NCBI RefSeq assembly: GCF_900096975.1 | Contig: NZ_FMYQ01000001.1 | Span: 372,001 to 436,000, forward strand | Source: Paraburkholderia lycopersici | GTDB lineage: Bacteria > Pseudomonadota > Gammaproteobacteria > Burkholderiales > Burkholderiaceae | Length of the DNA: 64,000 bases | Direction: 5' to 3' | In this document: positions 1 to 9,294 of the stretch, piece after piece | How positions within the stretch are numbered: position 1 is the stretch's first letter | Layout: every line of letters starts with the position of its first letter | Position numbers and translations under genes: made by a program | The notes under the pieces: generated by a model | Databases searched by the model: none | Seen by the model: the letters and a program-made list of their open reading frames with translations, nothing else | What the model was told of the DNA's origin: nothing

Positions 1-1421
1 ATCACGAGCGCCATGACGCGTGCGCGGTCGAGCGAGGCGAGATCGGAAGGCGTGAATTCGTCGGCGGCGAGCACGGCTTCTTCGGGCAGCGCGCGCGCGG
101 CCGTGTTCGAAAGCCCAAGTGCGCGCAGCACGCGCTTTTCGAGGTCGCGCAGATCGGCGGCGCGCTCCGCGAGCAGCGGGTCGTCCACCTTGCCGAGCAC
201 CGCGATTTGCGCGCGGATCACTTCGCGCCATGCGTAACCCGCACTCTTGCCGAGGCTGATCGCGTCGCGCGCGGCGTCGACGAGCGTCGGGTCTTCGAGC
301 AGCACGCGGTGCATCGTGAAAATGCCTGCCTCGCCGATCGCGCCGCGCCGGGAAGCCGTGCGAACGCTCTGGTCCAGCTCGGCGTCCACGGCCGCGATGG
401 CCTTGTCGAGCAGGCGGCTTTCGGCCGCCGATGCGCCGCTCGCGAGTTCGGGCGGCGCGAGTTCGGCTTCGTCCCAGCGCACCAGCTTGCCGACCGCGAC
501 GCCCGGTGCCGCGCACACGCCTGCCAGCACGCCGGGCTCGGCGGACGACGCCACCGCAGCCGCGGCAGCCTGCACCACGGGCGCGGGCGACTGCTGCCGT
601 GCCGGCGCTTCGCCGCCCTCGCCGGGCGCTTCGCGCAGGAGTTCGCTGGCTACGACGTCGACGGCGCGCTGCGCCTCGCTGCCGATGCCGACGAGCTCGA
701 TGGTCGCGCCCTCGCCCGCGCCAAGGCCGAGCAGACCCACGACGCTCTCGATGGCCGACTTGCGTTCGCCGAAACGCACCTCGACGCGCGCATCGATGCC
801 GCGCACGGCTTCGCGCGCCCGCGCCGCAGGCCGTGCGTGCAGACCGCCCGCATGCCTGAGCGTGATGTTGCGGCGCACTTCGTTCGCGACCAGGTCGTCG
901 GCGCGGACGATTTCCACCCCGTTGCGCGCGCGCAGCACGAGCAGCGACGTCGTGCCCGCCTCGACGTGACCCGAGCCCGCGCGCTCGATCACCTCGAAAG
1001 CGTCCGAATTCGCGATCGCCACAACCGAGACGAGGCTCGGCGCGCTGCACGCCACGACGTCGAGATCGAACTCGATGAGCGTGTCGCCCCGGCGCACGTG
1101 CGCGCCCTGCGCGACCTTCGGCGCGAAGCCTTTGCCGTTCAGCTCGACGGTGTCGATGCCGATATGCACGAGCACCTGTGCGCCTTCGGCCGTCTGCAGC
1201 GTGACCGCGTGGCCGGTGCGCGCGAGATGCATGACCATGCCGTCGCACGGCGCGACGAGCCGGCCGACGAGCGGATCGACCCCGATGCCGTCGCCGAACA
1301 GCCCTTCTGAGAACACGGGATCGGGCACCGCCGCGAGCGGCACGACCGGCCCGGTGAGCGGCGAGACCAGGACGATGCGCCCCTCGCCGATATGGCCCTC
1401 GGTGCGAGTTGACGGATCCAT
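1..1421 (-). CDS. PTS EIIA(Glc)-HPr-EI fusion protein, 3' end outside window (ptsP/nagF-like)
   Basis: Multiphosphoryl PTS protein: takes phosphate from PEP on its EI part, passes it through HPr to EIIA and on to a membrane EIICB, probably the GlcNAc permease given the neighbours. My translation shows an EIIA-Glc domain in the first ~150 residues with the active His in V-H-I-G-I-D (about residue 86), an HPr domain with G-G-L-H-A-R-P-A (His about 195), and the start of the EI domain from about residue 300. The gene runs off the left edge. Start taken at 1421, preceded by GAGGAG nine bases upstream; an in-frame ATG at 1448 is the alternative. It follows the SIS gene by about 40 bp in the same operon. 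Confidence 0.9.
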   Translation of the reverse strand, partial: MDPSTRTEGHIGEGRIVLVSPLTGPVVPLAAVPDPVFSEGLFGDGIGVDPLVGRLVAPCDGMVMHLARTGHAVTLQTAEGAQVLVHIGIDTVELNGKGFAPKVAQGAHVRRGDTLIEFDLDVVACSAPSLVSVVAIANSDAFEVIERAGSGHVEAGTTSLLVLRARNGVEIVRADDLVANEVRRNITLRHAGGLHARPAARAREAVRGIDARVEVRFGERKSAIESVVGLLGLGAGEGATIELVGIGSEAQRAVDVVASELLREAPGEGGEAPARQQSPAPVVQAAAAAVASSAEPGVLAGVCAAPGVAVGKLVRWDEAELAPPELASGASAAESRLLDKAIAAVDAELDQSVRTASRRGAIGEAGIFTMHRVLLEDPTLVDAARDAISLGKSAGYAWREVIRAQIAVLGKVDDPLLAERAADLRDLEKRVLRALGLSNTAARALPEEAVLAADEFTPSDLASLDRARVMALV

Positions 1422-1460
1422 CAGGCTAGACTCCTCGATGCGTTCCATTCGCTTTCCAAT

Positions 1461-2468
1461 CTAGTGGGTTTCGGTGACTTTGTTCAGGTAACGCGGCTCG
1501 TCGGGATTGCGGCCGCGGGCGGCGGCAAGACCGGCCGCCATCACGTAGAACGAAAGAATGGCCGCGATGGGATCGAGTGCCGCGTCGGCGGTCGTTGCGA
1601 GCGGCAGCGCCGCGCCGGGTACGTCGGCGGGCGCGGCGAGCAGCACGCGCGCACCACGCCGTTCCATGTCGCGGGCGAAGTCGATCAGGCCGGCCTGCTC
1701 CGGCCCGCGCGGCGCGAACACGAGCAGCGGGTAGTCGCGATCGATCAACTCCATCGGGCCGTGCCGGACTTCGGCGCTCGAAAACGCCTCGGCCTGAATA
1801 CCGGAGGTCTCCTTGAGCTTGAGCGCCGCCTCCTGCGCGATGGCGAGGCCCGGACCGCGGCCGATGACGATCATCTGTTTGACGTCGCGCAGTTCGTCGA
1901 CGGCTTTCGACCAGTCGAGCGTGCCCGCGCGACCGAGCGCGTCGGGCAGCGCGCGCACGGCGTCGAGGAACGCGGCGTCGCGCTGCCAGAAGCCGACGAG
2001 CTGCGCCGACATCGCCAGCATCGCGATATAGCTCTTGGTAGCCGCAACGCTCAGCTCGGGGCCGGCGAGGAGCGGCAGTTCGCGGCCGGCGGCCTCGGCG
2101 AGCGGCGAGCCCGCGACGTTGACCATCGCGGCTGTCAGCGCACCCGCCGCCCGCAGCGTCTTGATGGTCGCGACGAGATCAGGACTCCTGCCTGATTGGG
2201 AGAAAGCAAGGGCAAACTGGCCGCGTACGCGCAAGGGCGCCTGCTGAAGCGTCGCGATCGACATGGGGATCGAGGCCACGGGCACGCCGATGCGGCTCAT
2301 GGTGAGCGCGGCGAAGTAGCTCGCCGCATGGTCCGAGCTGCCGCGCGCGACGGTAAGCGCGACATGGCGCGGCTCGGCCCCGAGCGCATGGGCGAGCGCC
2401 TCGACGCGCGAGGTGTCCGCGAGCTGCGCGGCGACGACGCCGGCCGATGCCAGCGCTTCCTTAAGCAT
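1461..2468 (-). CDS. SIS-domain glucosamine-6-phosphate deaminase/isomerase-like protein
   Basis: About 335 aa with two SIS (sugar isomerase) domains like the C-terminal half of GlmS, but without the glutaminase domain. This matches the NagB-II/AgaS type of deaminase that converts GlcN-6-P to Fru-6-P and ammonia. Seen: an ARGSSDHAA phosphate-binding loop near residue 40, FSQSGRSPD near 90, and a second SIS motif GRGPGLAIAQEAALKLKE followed by EAFSSAEVRHGP. Start: ATG at 2468 overlaps the nagA stop by 8 bp. A TTG at 2477 sits six bases after AAGGAG and is a credible alternative, as is ATG 2495. Position between nagA and the PTS gene supports a role in GlcNAc use. Confidence 0.85.
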   Translation of the reverse strand: MLKEALASAGVVAAQLADTSRVEALAHALGAEPRHVALTVARGSSDHAASYFAALTMSRIGVPVASIPMSIATLQQAPLRVRGQFALAFSQSGRSPDLVATIKTLRAAGALTAAMVNVAGSPLAEAAGRELPLLAGPELSVAATKSYIAMLAMSAQLVGFWQRDAAFLDAVRALPDALGRAGTLDWSKAVDELRDVKQMIVIGRGPGLAIAQEAALKLKETSGIQAEAFSSAEVRHGPMELIDRDYPLLVFAPRGPEQAGLIDFARDMERRGARVLLAAPADVPGAALPLATTADAALDPIAAILSFYVMAAGLAAARGRNPDEPRYLNKVTETH

Positions 2469-3564
2469 ATTCGACAATCGATTCTCCTTCGACATAGGTC
2501 GCGGTGAGCGCCAGTTCGCGGTCGAACACGTTGACATCGGCCCATGCGCCGCGCGCGAGGCGCCCCCGGTCTTCGATGCCGAGGTAGTCGGCGGCATAGC
2601 GCGACAGGCGCGCGGAGACGTCGGCGATCGGCAGGCCGATCGAGACGAGGTTGCGCAGCGCCTGGTCCATGGTGAGGGTGCTGCCCGCGAGCGTGCCGTC
2701 GGCAAGGCGCACGCCGCCGAGGCACTTCGTCACGTGCTGGCTGCCGAGGCGATATTCGCCGTCGGGCATGCCGGTGGCCGAGGTGCTGTCGGTCACCACG
2801 TAAAGGCGCGGAATGGCGCGCAGCGCGGCGCGGATCGCGCCGGGATGCACGTGCAGCAGATCGGGGATGATCTCCGCGTACTCGGCATGCGCAAGCGCCG
2901 CGCCGACGAGACCCGGATTGCGATGATGCAGCGGCGACATCGCGTTGAAGAGGTGCGTGAAGCCACGGGCGCCGTGTTTGAGCGCGGCCACGGCCTCGTC
3001 GTAGGTCGCGAGCGAGTGGCCGAGCTGCACGCGCACGCCGCGCGCCGCCATCTCGCCGATGATCTCGATATGGCCGGCGATCTCGGGCGCCACGGTCACC
3101 ACGCGAATCGGCGCGATCGACAGGTACTTGAGCACTTCGTCGAGCGCCGCGGAGACGGCCGCGTCAGGCTGCGCGCCAAGCTTGCCCGGATTGATGTACG
3201 GGCCCTCGAGGTGCACGCCCAGCACGCGTGCGCCGCCCGGCGTGCGGTTGCGCGCCACATCGCCGAGACCCGCGACCACGCTCATCAGCTCGTCGCGCGG
3301 AGCGGTCATGGTGGTGGCGAGCAGGCTCGTCGTGCCGCAGCGCGCGTGGGTGCGCGCGATGGTTTCGATCGCGTCGCCGGCTTCCATGACGTCGGCGCCG
3401 CCGCCGCCGTGCACGTGCAGATCGATGAAGCCCGGCAGGATGTAGGGCGCGTCGTTCTTCGCCGGATCGGTGGCCTCGCCCGTGATCGCGGTGATGCGCC
3501 CGTTCTCGAACGACAGCGAGCCGTGGATCCAGCCTTCAGGGGTGAGTATGTTTCCGCTCAGCAT
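2461..3564 (-). CDS. nagA: N-acetylglucosamine-6-phosphate deacetylase
   Basis: Amidohydrolase of 367 aa that removes acetate from GlcNAc-6-P, giving GlcN-6-P for the SIS-domain deaminase encoded next. Seen: the metal-binding PGFIDLHVHGGGG near residue 45, HLEGPYIN near 130, GHS and the FTHLFNAMSP stretch near 200, and DSTSATG with the catalytic Asp near 265. Length and motif order fit the NagA family. It lies 95 bp downstream of the GntR gene and overlaps the SIS gene, so the three are probably one transcript from the promoter at about 4,489-4,516. Confidence 0.96.
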   Translation of the reverse strand: MLSGNILTPEGWIHGSLSFENGRITAITGEATDPAKNDAPYILPGFIDLHVHGGGGADVMEAGDAIETIARTHARCGTTSLLATTMTAPRDELMSVVAGLGDVARNRTPGGARVLGVHLEGPYINPGKLGAQPDAAVSAALDEVLKYLSIAPIRVVTVAPEIAGHIEIIGEMAARGVRVQLGHSLATYDEAVAALKHGARGFTHLFNAMSPLHHRNPGLVGAALAHAEYAEIIPDLLHVHPGAIRAALRAIPRLYVVTDSTSATGMPDGEYRLGSQHVTKCLGGVRLADGTLAGSTLTMDQALRNLVSIGLPIADVSARLSRYAADYLGIEDRGRLARGAWADVNVFDRELALTATYVEGESIVEYA

Positions 3565-3659
3565 GAGATTTTTCCGATTAGGCGCATCAAAGCGCGGGGG
3601 ACCTTTCGGTGACGTGCATGAGAGAGACTGCGGCGGCGTTCCGTTCCCGCGCGCGGCGC

Positions 3660-4394
3660 TCACTGGCGCAACTCCGCAACGAAGTCGTAGTAGCCGTCGC
3701 GACAATAGGTGTCGGTGAGCTCGATGGCGCGCTGATCGGCGGAAAAACCCACGCGCGTGATGACGAGCAGCGCCACGCGCGGCTCGACGCCCATCAGCGC
3801 GGCGATCTCGCTCGTCGCGTTGAGCGCGCGAAAATGTTGCAAGGCGCGCACCACGGGTACGCGGCGCTGCTCCAGATACGCGTAAAGCGAGCCGTCGAGC
3901 GCTTCCGGATCCGGCACGATCGAAACTGGCAGCGCCGAGTGCTCCACCGCCATCACGGTGCCGTCGGCGCGGCGCAGGCGGCGCAGGCTCGCGACCGACG
4001 CACCGGGCGAGAGGCCGAGCTGCACGATCTCCTCCCGGCGCGCGGGGCGAACCTCGCGCTCGAGCCACACCGAGTCGGGCGTGAAGCCGCGCTGCTCCAT
4101 CTTCTTCGTGAAGCCGGTGAGACGCGAAAGCGGATCTTCCACACGCGGCGTGATGAAGCTGCCCGCGCCGCGCGCGCGCCGGATCAGCCCCTGCTCGACG
4201 AGCAGCTCGATCGCCTTGCGCGCCGTGATGCGCGACACGCCGATGGCGTCCGAAAGCGTGCGCTCGGAGGGCAGCGCCTCCCCGGCCGACCACACGCCGC
4301 AGTGAATGGCCGTGGCAAGGTTGCGCGCAAGCTGCAGATACAGCGGCGTCACGTTGCGCGCATCGGGCATCAGGGCAGACCAACGGGTTTCCAT
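3660..4394 (-). CDS. GntR-family regulator with UTRA domain (NagR/DasR type)
   Basis: 244 aa. N-terminal winged helix (residues ~10-75, with LPSERTLSDAIGVSRITARKA) and a C-terminal UTRA effector domain ending in ELTDTYCRDGYYDF, the architecture of HutC-subfamily repressors such as DasR/NagR that bind GlcN-6-P or GlcNAc-6-P. First gene of the nag operon, so it is likely autoregulatory. Start chosen at the ATG that leaves the usual short arm before the winged helix; longer in-frame starts reach into the promoter. The effector is inferred from the neighbours, not seen. Confidence 0.9.
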   Translation of the reverse strand: METRWSALMPDARNVTPLYLQLARNLATAIHCGVWSAGEALPSERTLSDAIGVSRITARKAIELLVEQGLIRRARGAGSFITPRVEDPLSRLTGFTKKMEQRGFTPDSVWLEREVRPARREEIVQLGLSPGASVASLRRLRRADGTVMAVEHSALPVSIVPDPEALDGSLYAYLEQRRVPVVRALQHFRALNATSEIAALMGVEPRVALLVITRVGFSADQRAIELTDTYCRDGYYDFVAELRQ

Positions 4395-4488
4395 GGACTT
4401 GGCGCCAGCGGTTGGACAGATCGTGGAGGGCCGGACTGGCGAACGGGCCGCATGGCGGCGCGAAGTGGTCCGGTTCAAAGGCAAGCCC

Positions 4489-4516
4489 ATTATATAACCA
4501 CAATAATACCAGTCAA
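4489..4516 (-). promoter_or_regulatory. sigma-70 promoter of the nag operon with overlapping direct repeat
   Basis: Reading the minus strand: TTGACT (4511-4516), 16 bp, TATAAT (4489-4494), about 95 bp before the GntR start. The spacer contains TGGTATTATTGTGGT, i.e. two TGGT half-sites in direct orientation, a plausible operator for the adjacent GntR/UTRA protein. The promoter match is direct; the operator role is inference. Confidence 0.75.
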
Positions 4517-4745
4517 CAGGCGCCGATTTGGCGTGACAAAGACGAAAAATATATATATAAATCAAATGCTTACTTGAAATTACAAGCCTTCCGCCAAGGA
4601 CGAACAAGCATCAGGATTTACCCTTGAGTGCGACTCATGGGCTCCTCAATGGAACCAATGTGGCCTGCAATGACCGTTCGACGCATACCAGCGTAAGACC
4701 GCCATAGGACCAGGAACCCGTCTTCGGCGGGAAGCCGCGCGGGCA

Positions 4746-4778
4746 ATAAAAAAACGCCGTGGCTTTCGCCACGGCGTT
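4746..4778 (-). terminator. rho-independent terminator of metQ
   Basis: Perfect 11-bp stem (4753-4763 with 4768-4778) closed by a four-base loop, followed on the minus strand by a run of seven T (4746-4752). It lies about 60 bp after the metQ stop. Confidence 0.92.
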
Positions 4779-4839
4779 CGGGTCCTGCTGTTGGGGGATG
4801 CCCGCGTCGATCCGACGCGGGCCGCCACGCGAATGTCGT

Positions 4840-5652
4840 TTAGAACGACGGGACCATCGAGCCCTTGAATTCGTTCTTGATGAACTGGCGCACGTCTTCC
4901 GACTGATAAGCGGCAACCAGCTTCTTCACCCACGGCTTGTCCTTGTCCTGGGTGCGCACGGCGATCACGTTCGCGTACGGGCTGTGAATGTCTTCCAGCG
5001 CGATCGCGTCCCTGGTCGGCTGCAGGCCGGCGGCGAGCGCATAGTTCGTATTGACGACGGCGGCGTCGACGTCGGCGAGCGAGCGCGGCAGTTGCGCGGC
5101 GTCCAGTTCGACGAACTTGATCTTCTTCGGGTTCGCGGCGACGTCGAGCGGCGTGGCGTTGCTGCCGTTCGTGCCCGCGCCCGCGCGCAGCTTGACCACA
5201 CCCTTCGATTGCAGCAGCAGGAACGCGCGGTTTTCGTTCGAGGGATCGTTGGGCACCGCGACCTTGGCGCCTTGCGGCAGATCGTTCAGCGACTTGAGCT
5301 TCTTCGAGTACACGCCGATCGGCGAGATGTACGTGAGACCCACACTCTGGATCTTGTAGCCGCGCTGCTTGATCTGGCTGTCGAGGTAGGGTTGGTGCTG
5401 GAAGCTGTTGGCGTCGAGATCGCCGGCGTCGAGCGCGGCGTTCGGTTGCACGTAATCGTTGAATTCGATGACCTTGACGTTCAGGCCTTCGCGCCTGGCG
5501 ACCTTCTGGACCACGGCCCAGACCTGCGCGTCCGGACCGGAGACGGTACCGACCTTGATGACCTGGTCGTCGGCGCGGACGCCGAAGCTGGCTGCGAGCG
5601 TGGTGGCGGCAACGCCGGCGAGGAGGGCTTTAATCAGATTTCTGCGCTGCAT
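4840..5652 (-). CDS. metQ: MetQ/NlpA-family ABC transporter substrate-binding protein
   Basis: 270 aa periplasmic binding protein for methionine import. Seen: an N-terminal signal (QRRNLIKALLAGVAATTLAASF, cleavage near A-D-D), then KVGTVSGPDAQVWAVV and the family-typical NDYVQPNAALDAGDLDANSFQHQPYL. Unlike many MetQ proteins there is no Cys lipobox, so it appears to be soluble periplasmic rather than a lipoprotein. No metN or metI lies next to it, so it must work with a transporter encoded elsewhere. Start chosen at the ATG that begins the signal peptide; the longer frame upstream has no family similarity. Exact ligand is not provable from sequence. Confidence 0.88.
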   Translation of the reverse strand: MQRRNLIKALLAGVAATTLAASFGVRADDQVIKVGTVSGPDAQVWAVVQKVARREGLNVKVIEFNDYVQPNAALDAGDLDANSFQHQPYLDSQIKQRGYKIQSVGLTYISPIGVYSKKLKSLNDLPQGAKVAVPNDPSNENRAFLLLQSKGVVKLRAGAGTNGSNATPLDVAANPKKIKFVELDAAQLPRSLADVDAAVVNTNYALAAGLQPTRDAIALEDIHSPYANVIAVRTQDKDKPWVKKLVAAYQSEDVRQFIKNEFKGSMVPSF

Positions 5653-5827
5653 GGAGGTAATGTTCCTGCGTGGTTTTGTTGTGGCTCCGGTCAAACGGCA
5701 TCGTGTGCGTCTGCTGGACGATATAAATCGTCTCATATGGCACCGGCCACGCGAAATAAAGAATTCGCATACTGGTATGCCGGCGAAACACCGGATACCA
5801 GGCAGCGGCAAAGGCCAAGGTGTCGCC

Positions 5828-6469
5828 TTAGTCGGAGTTCGAGCCGAGGAGAATCTTCAGATCGTGCAGCCAGGGCGTGACGCCCTGCCCGTCGCGCGCG
5901 AAGAGGCGCAGCTTGCCGGTCGTGTCGAACACGTAGCTCGCGGCAGTGTGGTCCATCGTGTAGCTGTTCGGCGAGTTGCCGGGCACCTTCGCGTAGTACA
6001 CGCGGAAGTCCTTCGCCACCTGCTTGAGCTGTGCTTCATTGGCGGGACGCAGCCCGATGAAGGTCGGATTGAACGCGGTCACGTACTGGCCCAGAATCTG
6101 CGCGGTGTCGCGATCGGGATCGACGGTGACGAACAGCACCTGCACGCGCCTGGCGGCGTCGGGCCCGAGTTGCTCGAGCGCCTGCGAAAGCTCGGCCATG
6201 GTGGTCGGGCAAACGTCCGGGCAGTGCGTGTAGCCGAAGAACAGCACGACTACCTTGCCCTTGAAGTCGGCGAGCGTACGCGTCTTGCCGCTCGTGTCGG
6301 GCAGTGCGAAGTCCTTGCCGAACTGCGTGTTGCCGGTGATGTCGAGGTTGGAGAACGACGGCGGCTGCTGGCCGCAGCCCTGCAGAACCAGCGCCCCGCC
6401 AAGCGCGCCGGCAAACGCAAACGCAACGAGTGTGGCACGCGCCGCACGCGCCAACGTGGAGCTGACCAT
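5828..6469 (-). CDS. SCO1/SenC family copper chaperone for cytochrome oxidase
   Basis: 213 aa thioredoxin-fold protein that delivers copper to the CuA site of oxidase subunit II. Seen: an N-terminal hydrophobic segment ending in L-Q-G-C (lipobox, Cys about residue 31), the copper-binding C-P-D-V-C in FFGYTHCPDVCPTTM, and the distal His in T-M-D-H-T-A. Start ATG 6469 gives a normal lipoprotein signal. It sits 4 bp after cyoE and is the last gene of the oxidase assembly run. Confidence 0.94.
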   Translation of the reverse strand: MVSSTLARAARATLVAFAFAGALGGALVLQGCGQQPPSFSNLDITGNTQFGKDFALPDTSGKTRTLADFKGKVVVLFFGYTHCPDVCPTTMAELSQALEQLGPDAARRVQVLFVTVDPDRDTAQILGQYVTAFNPTFIGLRPANEAQLKQVAKDFRVYYAKVPGNSPNSYTMDHTAASYVFDTTGKLRLFARDGQGVTPWLHDLKILLGSNSD

Positions 6470-6473
6470 ATCG

Positions 6474-7379
6474 TTACGCCCCGATGAGCGCATGAACGTA
6501 GTGATCGACGAGCAGCGCCACGAACAGCAACGAGAGGTAAACGATCGAATAGCGGAAAGTCTTGCGTGCGAGCGCGTCGGAGTACTCGAGATAGATCTTC
6601 CACGCATAGGCGAGGAACACGGCGCCGAGCAGCACGGCCGCAGCCAGATAGAGCAGACCGCTCATGCCCGAGATGTACGGCATCAGCGTGACCGCGAACA
6701 GGATCACGGTGTAGAGCAGGATGTGCAGCCGCGTGTACTTTTCGCCGTGCGTGTTGGGCAGCATCGGCAGGCCGGCGTTTTCGTAGTCCTTGCGGCGGTA
6801 CAGCGCGAGCGACCAGAAGTGCGGCGGCGTCCACACGAAGATGATGAGCACGAGAATCCAGGCGTCGCCGGGCACGTGACCGGTGACGGCGGCCCAGCCG
6901 AGCGCCGGCGGCATAGCCCCCGAAGCGCCGCCGATCACGATGTTCTGCGGCGTAGCAGGCTTGAGCAGCAGCGTGTAGATGATCGCGTAGCCGATGAAGG
7001 TCGCGACCGTGAGCCACATGGTGAGCGGATTGGCGAACGTGTACAGCACCCACATGCCGATGCCGCCGATCGCCGCCGAGAAGATCAGGATCTGCGTGCT
7101 CGTGATCTCGCCGCGCGCCGAAGGACGCCAGGCAGTGCGACGCATGCGCGCATCCACCTTCTGTTCGACGAGACAGTTGATCGCAAAGGCCGCGCCAGCC
7201 GTGAGCCAGATGCCGACGGTGCCGCCGATCAGCTGCTTCCAGGGCACCATGCCCGGTACGGCGAGAAACATGCCGATGACCGCGCAGAACACGGCCAGTT
7301 GCGTGACGCGCGGCTTGGTAAGCGCGAGATATTGCGAAATCCGGCTACCGGGCGATTGAGGGAGCGTTGTACTTTCCAT
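6474..7379 (-). CDS. cyoE: protoheme IX farnesyltransferase (heme O synthase)
   Basis: 301 aa UbiA-superfamily membrane enzyme that adds a farnesyl group to heme B, giving heme O for the aa3 oxidase. Seen: [12 protein letters not shown] at the N-terminus, the catalytic loop [16 protein letters not shown] near residue 70, and eight or nine hydrophobic segments. Also named ctaB. It lies 9 bp downstream of ctaA, and heme O is the substrate of that next enzyme. Confidence 0.96.
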   Translation of the reverse strand: MESTTLPQSPGSRISQYLALTKPRVTQLAVFCAVIGMFLAVPGMVPWKQLIGGTVGIWLTAGAAFAINCLVEQKVDARMRRTAWRPSARGEITSTQILIFSAAIGGIGMWVLYTFANPLTMWLTVATFIGYAIIYTLLLKPATPQNIVIGGASGAMPPALGWAAVTGHVPGDAWILVLIIFVWTPPHFWSLALYRRKDYENAGLPMLPNTHGEKYTRLHILLYTVILFAVTLMPYISGMSGLLYLAAAVLLGAVFLAYAWKIYLEYSDALARKTFRYSIVYLSLLFVALLVDHYVHALIGA

Positions 7380-7388
7380 AGGGCGGGG

Positions 7389-8498
7389 TCACACCGCAGC
7401 GGTGTCGCGCGCAGGGAGAACGGCGCGGCCGGGGCGGCTACAAGCAATTCGAAAGTTTAGCACGACGACCAAAAGCAGCAGGATCGCCGCGCCACCGTTG
7501 TGCGCCACGGCGACAGGCAGCGGCCACTGCAGCACGATGTTGGAAAGCCCCGTCAAAAACTGGATCGCGATCACGATCAGAACCCAGTTTGCAGGGCGTC
7601 GCAGCGATGCATAGCGCCGCAACTTGAGGGCGAACCATACCAGATAAGCGATCACAATGAACGCGAACGTGCGATGCGTCCAGTGGATCGCGACGAGCGC
7701 GTCCTGCGTAATAACGTCGCCGTTGCCGTCCATGCCGAGCGCGCGCCAGAGATGAAAGCCGTGATGAAAATCCATCGGCGGAATCCAGGCTCCGTTGCAG
7801 GTCGGGAAGTCGGTGCAGGCGAGCACCGCGTAGTTCGTGCTCACCCAGCCTCCCAGCGCGATCTGCGCGACGAGTAGCACGAGCGCCGCGATCGCGGCCA
7901 CGCGCCAGCGCGCCGCGTCGGGTTCGAACGCGGGCAGCGGCGTCATGCGCGTGGCAAGCCATGCCAGCGAACCGAGCAGCGTGAGGCCGAGCAAGAGGTG
8001 CGTGGTCACGATGATCGGCTGCAGCTTCATCGTCACCGTCCACGCGCCGAACACGCCCTGCACGACGATCAGTCCGAGCAGCGCCGTGGGCCACCACGGC
8101 GAGACGTGCAACGGCAGACGCTTGACGCGCGCGCGCCAGGCAATCGCCATCTGCGCAATGATCAGAACACCGATAGCCATTGCGAAATAGCGATGAATCA
8201 TCTCGATCCACGCCTTCGTCATGCTCACGGGTCCGCTCGGCATGGCGAGGTGCGCTGCGGCAATCTGTACATGCGCGATGAACGGCGACGACGTGCCGTA
8301 GCAGCCCGGCCAGTCCGGGCACCCGAGGCCCGAATCGGTGAGACGCGTGAAGCCGCCGAACATCACGAGGTCGAGCGTCATGAACGTCGTGAGCCACACG
8401 AGCTTGCGAAACTTGTCGTCGTCGGCCTTGACCCACACCCACGAGAGCGGCAGCAACGCGATGCACAGGCCGATCAGGCCCAGCTCCAGGATAAACAT
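7389..8498 (-). CDS. ctaA: heme A synthase (COX15/CtaA)
   Basis: 369 aa, eight predicted membrane segments. Oxidises the C8 methyl of heme O to the formyl group of heme A. Seen: FGGFTRLTDSGLGCPDWPGCYG near residue 50, a conserved EMIHRYFA (heme-ligand His) near 105, TTHLLLG, and a second half with AIHWTHR. Length and spacing fit the family. In the operon between the 217-aa protein and cyoE. Confidence 0.95.
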   Translation of the reverse strand: MFILELGLIGLCIALLPLSWVWVKADDDKFRKLVWLTTFMTLDLVMFGGFTRLTDSGLGCPDWPGCYGTSSPFIAHVQIAAAHLAMPSGPVSMTKAWIEMIHRYFAMAIGVLIIAQMAIAWRARVKRLPLHVSPWWPTALLGLIVVQGVFGAWTVTMKLQPIIVTTHLLLGLTLLGSLAWLATRMTPLPAFEPDAARWRVAAIAALVLLVAQIALGGWVSTNYAVLACTDFPTCNGAWIPPMDFHHGFHLWRALGMDGNGDVITQDALVAIHWTHRTFAFIVIAYLVWFALKLRRYASLRRPANWVLIVIAIQFLTGLSNIVLQWPLPVAVAHNGGAAILLLLVVVLNFRIACSRPGRAVLPARDTAAV

Positions 8499-8536
8499 CT
8501 CTCTTACTCTTTTCTGTCAGATTCGCGCAGCGCACC

Positions 8537-9190
8537 TTAACCGATGCTGGACCACTTGAGGAGTTTAGTGACGTCCTGTTTGATTTTCGACGGATCGGCA
8601 TTCGCGGGGAATCGCATCATCAGATTGCCGTTCGGATCGACCATGTAGATGTGATCGGTGTCCTTCGTCGTTTCCGTGGCGGGCAGCCATGCCGCCACCG
8701 CGACGGGATCGGCACGCAGCATGCGCGTATCCGCGTAGGCGCCCTTCACCTTTTCGGGCACGCTCGCGCCGTCGGTGCGCAGCCAGACCGTGACGATGCG
8801 CTCGCGCTCCGGGCCCTGCGTCGCGCGCACCTGACGCATGAAGTAGAGCTTCGTCGCGCAGGCCTCGTCGCAGGCGCCGCCATCGACCGAGACCATCAGC
8901 CAGCGCCCCTTGAGCGAAGCGAGCGGCACGTCATGACCGTCGTCGCCCGTCACCATGAGCGCGTCGGGAACCGGCCGCTGCGGCTCGATCAGCGCGCCAT
9001 AGCTCGTCGTGCCGCCCTTCGGCTTGATTACGTAGTACGTGAAGTACGAAATCGCGATAGGCGCGGCGCAGATGAGCGCGATGACGAGAAGCGTCCAGCG
9101 GCCGCGCCGCCGCGAGTCCTTCGGGACGCGGGGGGCATGCGTGGCGGCCGGCTGCGCGGCCTGGGCGGAACGGGGGGATTGCGTCGACAC
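8537..9190 (-). CDS. membrane-anchored Sco-like/thioredoxin-fold protein of the cox cluster
   Basis: 217 aa with a GTG start preceded by GAGG. One membrane segment (residues ~30-50, TLLVIALICAAPIAISYFTYY), then a periplasmic domain with LKGRWLMVSVDGGACDEACATKLYFMRQV, i.e. a C-x3-C in the place of the SCO copper motif, and DHIYMVDPNGNLMMRFP. Usually annotated only as a transmembrane protein. The fold resemblance and location between SURF1 and ctaA suggest a copper or thiol role in oxidase assembly; that is inference. Confidence 0.85.
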   Translation of the reverse strand: MSTQSPRSAQAAQPAATHAPRVPKDSRRRGRWTLLVIALICAAPIAISYFTYYVIKPKGGTTSYGALIEPQRPVPDALMVTGDDGHDVPLASLKGRWLMVSVDGGACDEACATKLYFMRQVRATQGPERERIVTVWLRTDGASVPEKVKGAYADTRMLRADPVAVAAWLPATETTKDTDHIYMVDPNGNLMMRFPANADPSKIKQDVTKLLKWSSIG

Positions 9191-9294
9191 TCTCGTGGAA
9201 CCTCACATCTGTCGCTTTCAGTTGTCCATGTACTGCGTGCGCAGCGCCAATGTCTGGATGATGTCCGGATGAAACTGATTCGTCCGATGGATCG

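Larger units (their letters stand above)
4395..4839. other. intergenic region between the nag operon and metQ
   Basis: No gene is convincing here. It holds the nag promoter (4,489-4,516) and the metQ terminator (4,746-4,778). The stretch around 4,540-4,620 is AT-rich compared with its surroundings. Confidence 0.6.

Noticed and set aside
207..1310. Long plus-strand open frames opposite the PTS fusion gene
   Set aside because: High GC gives long open frames on the antisense strand. The minus strand carries clear EIIA, HPr and EI motifs.
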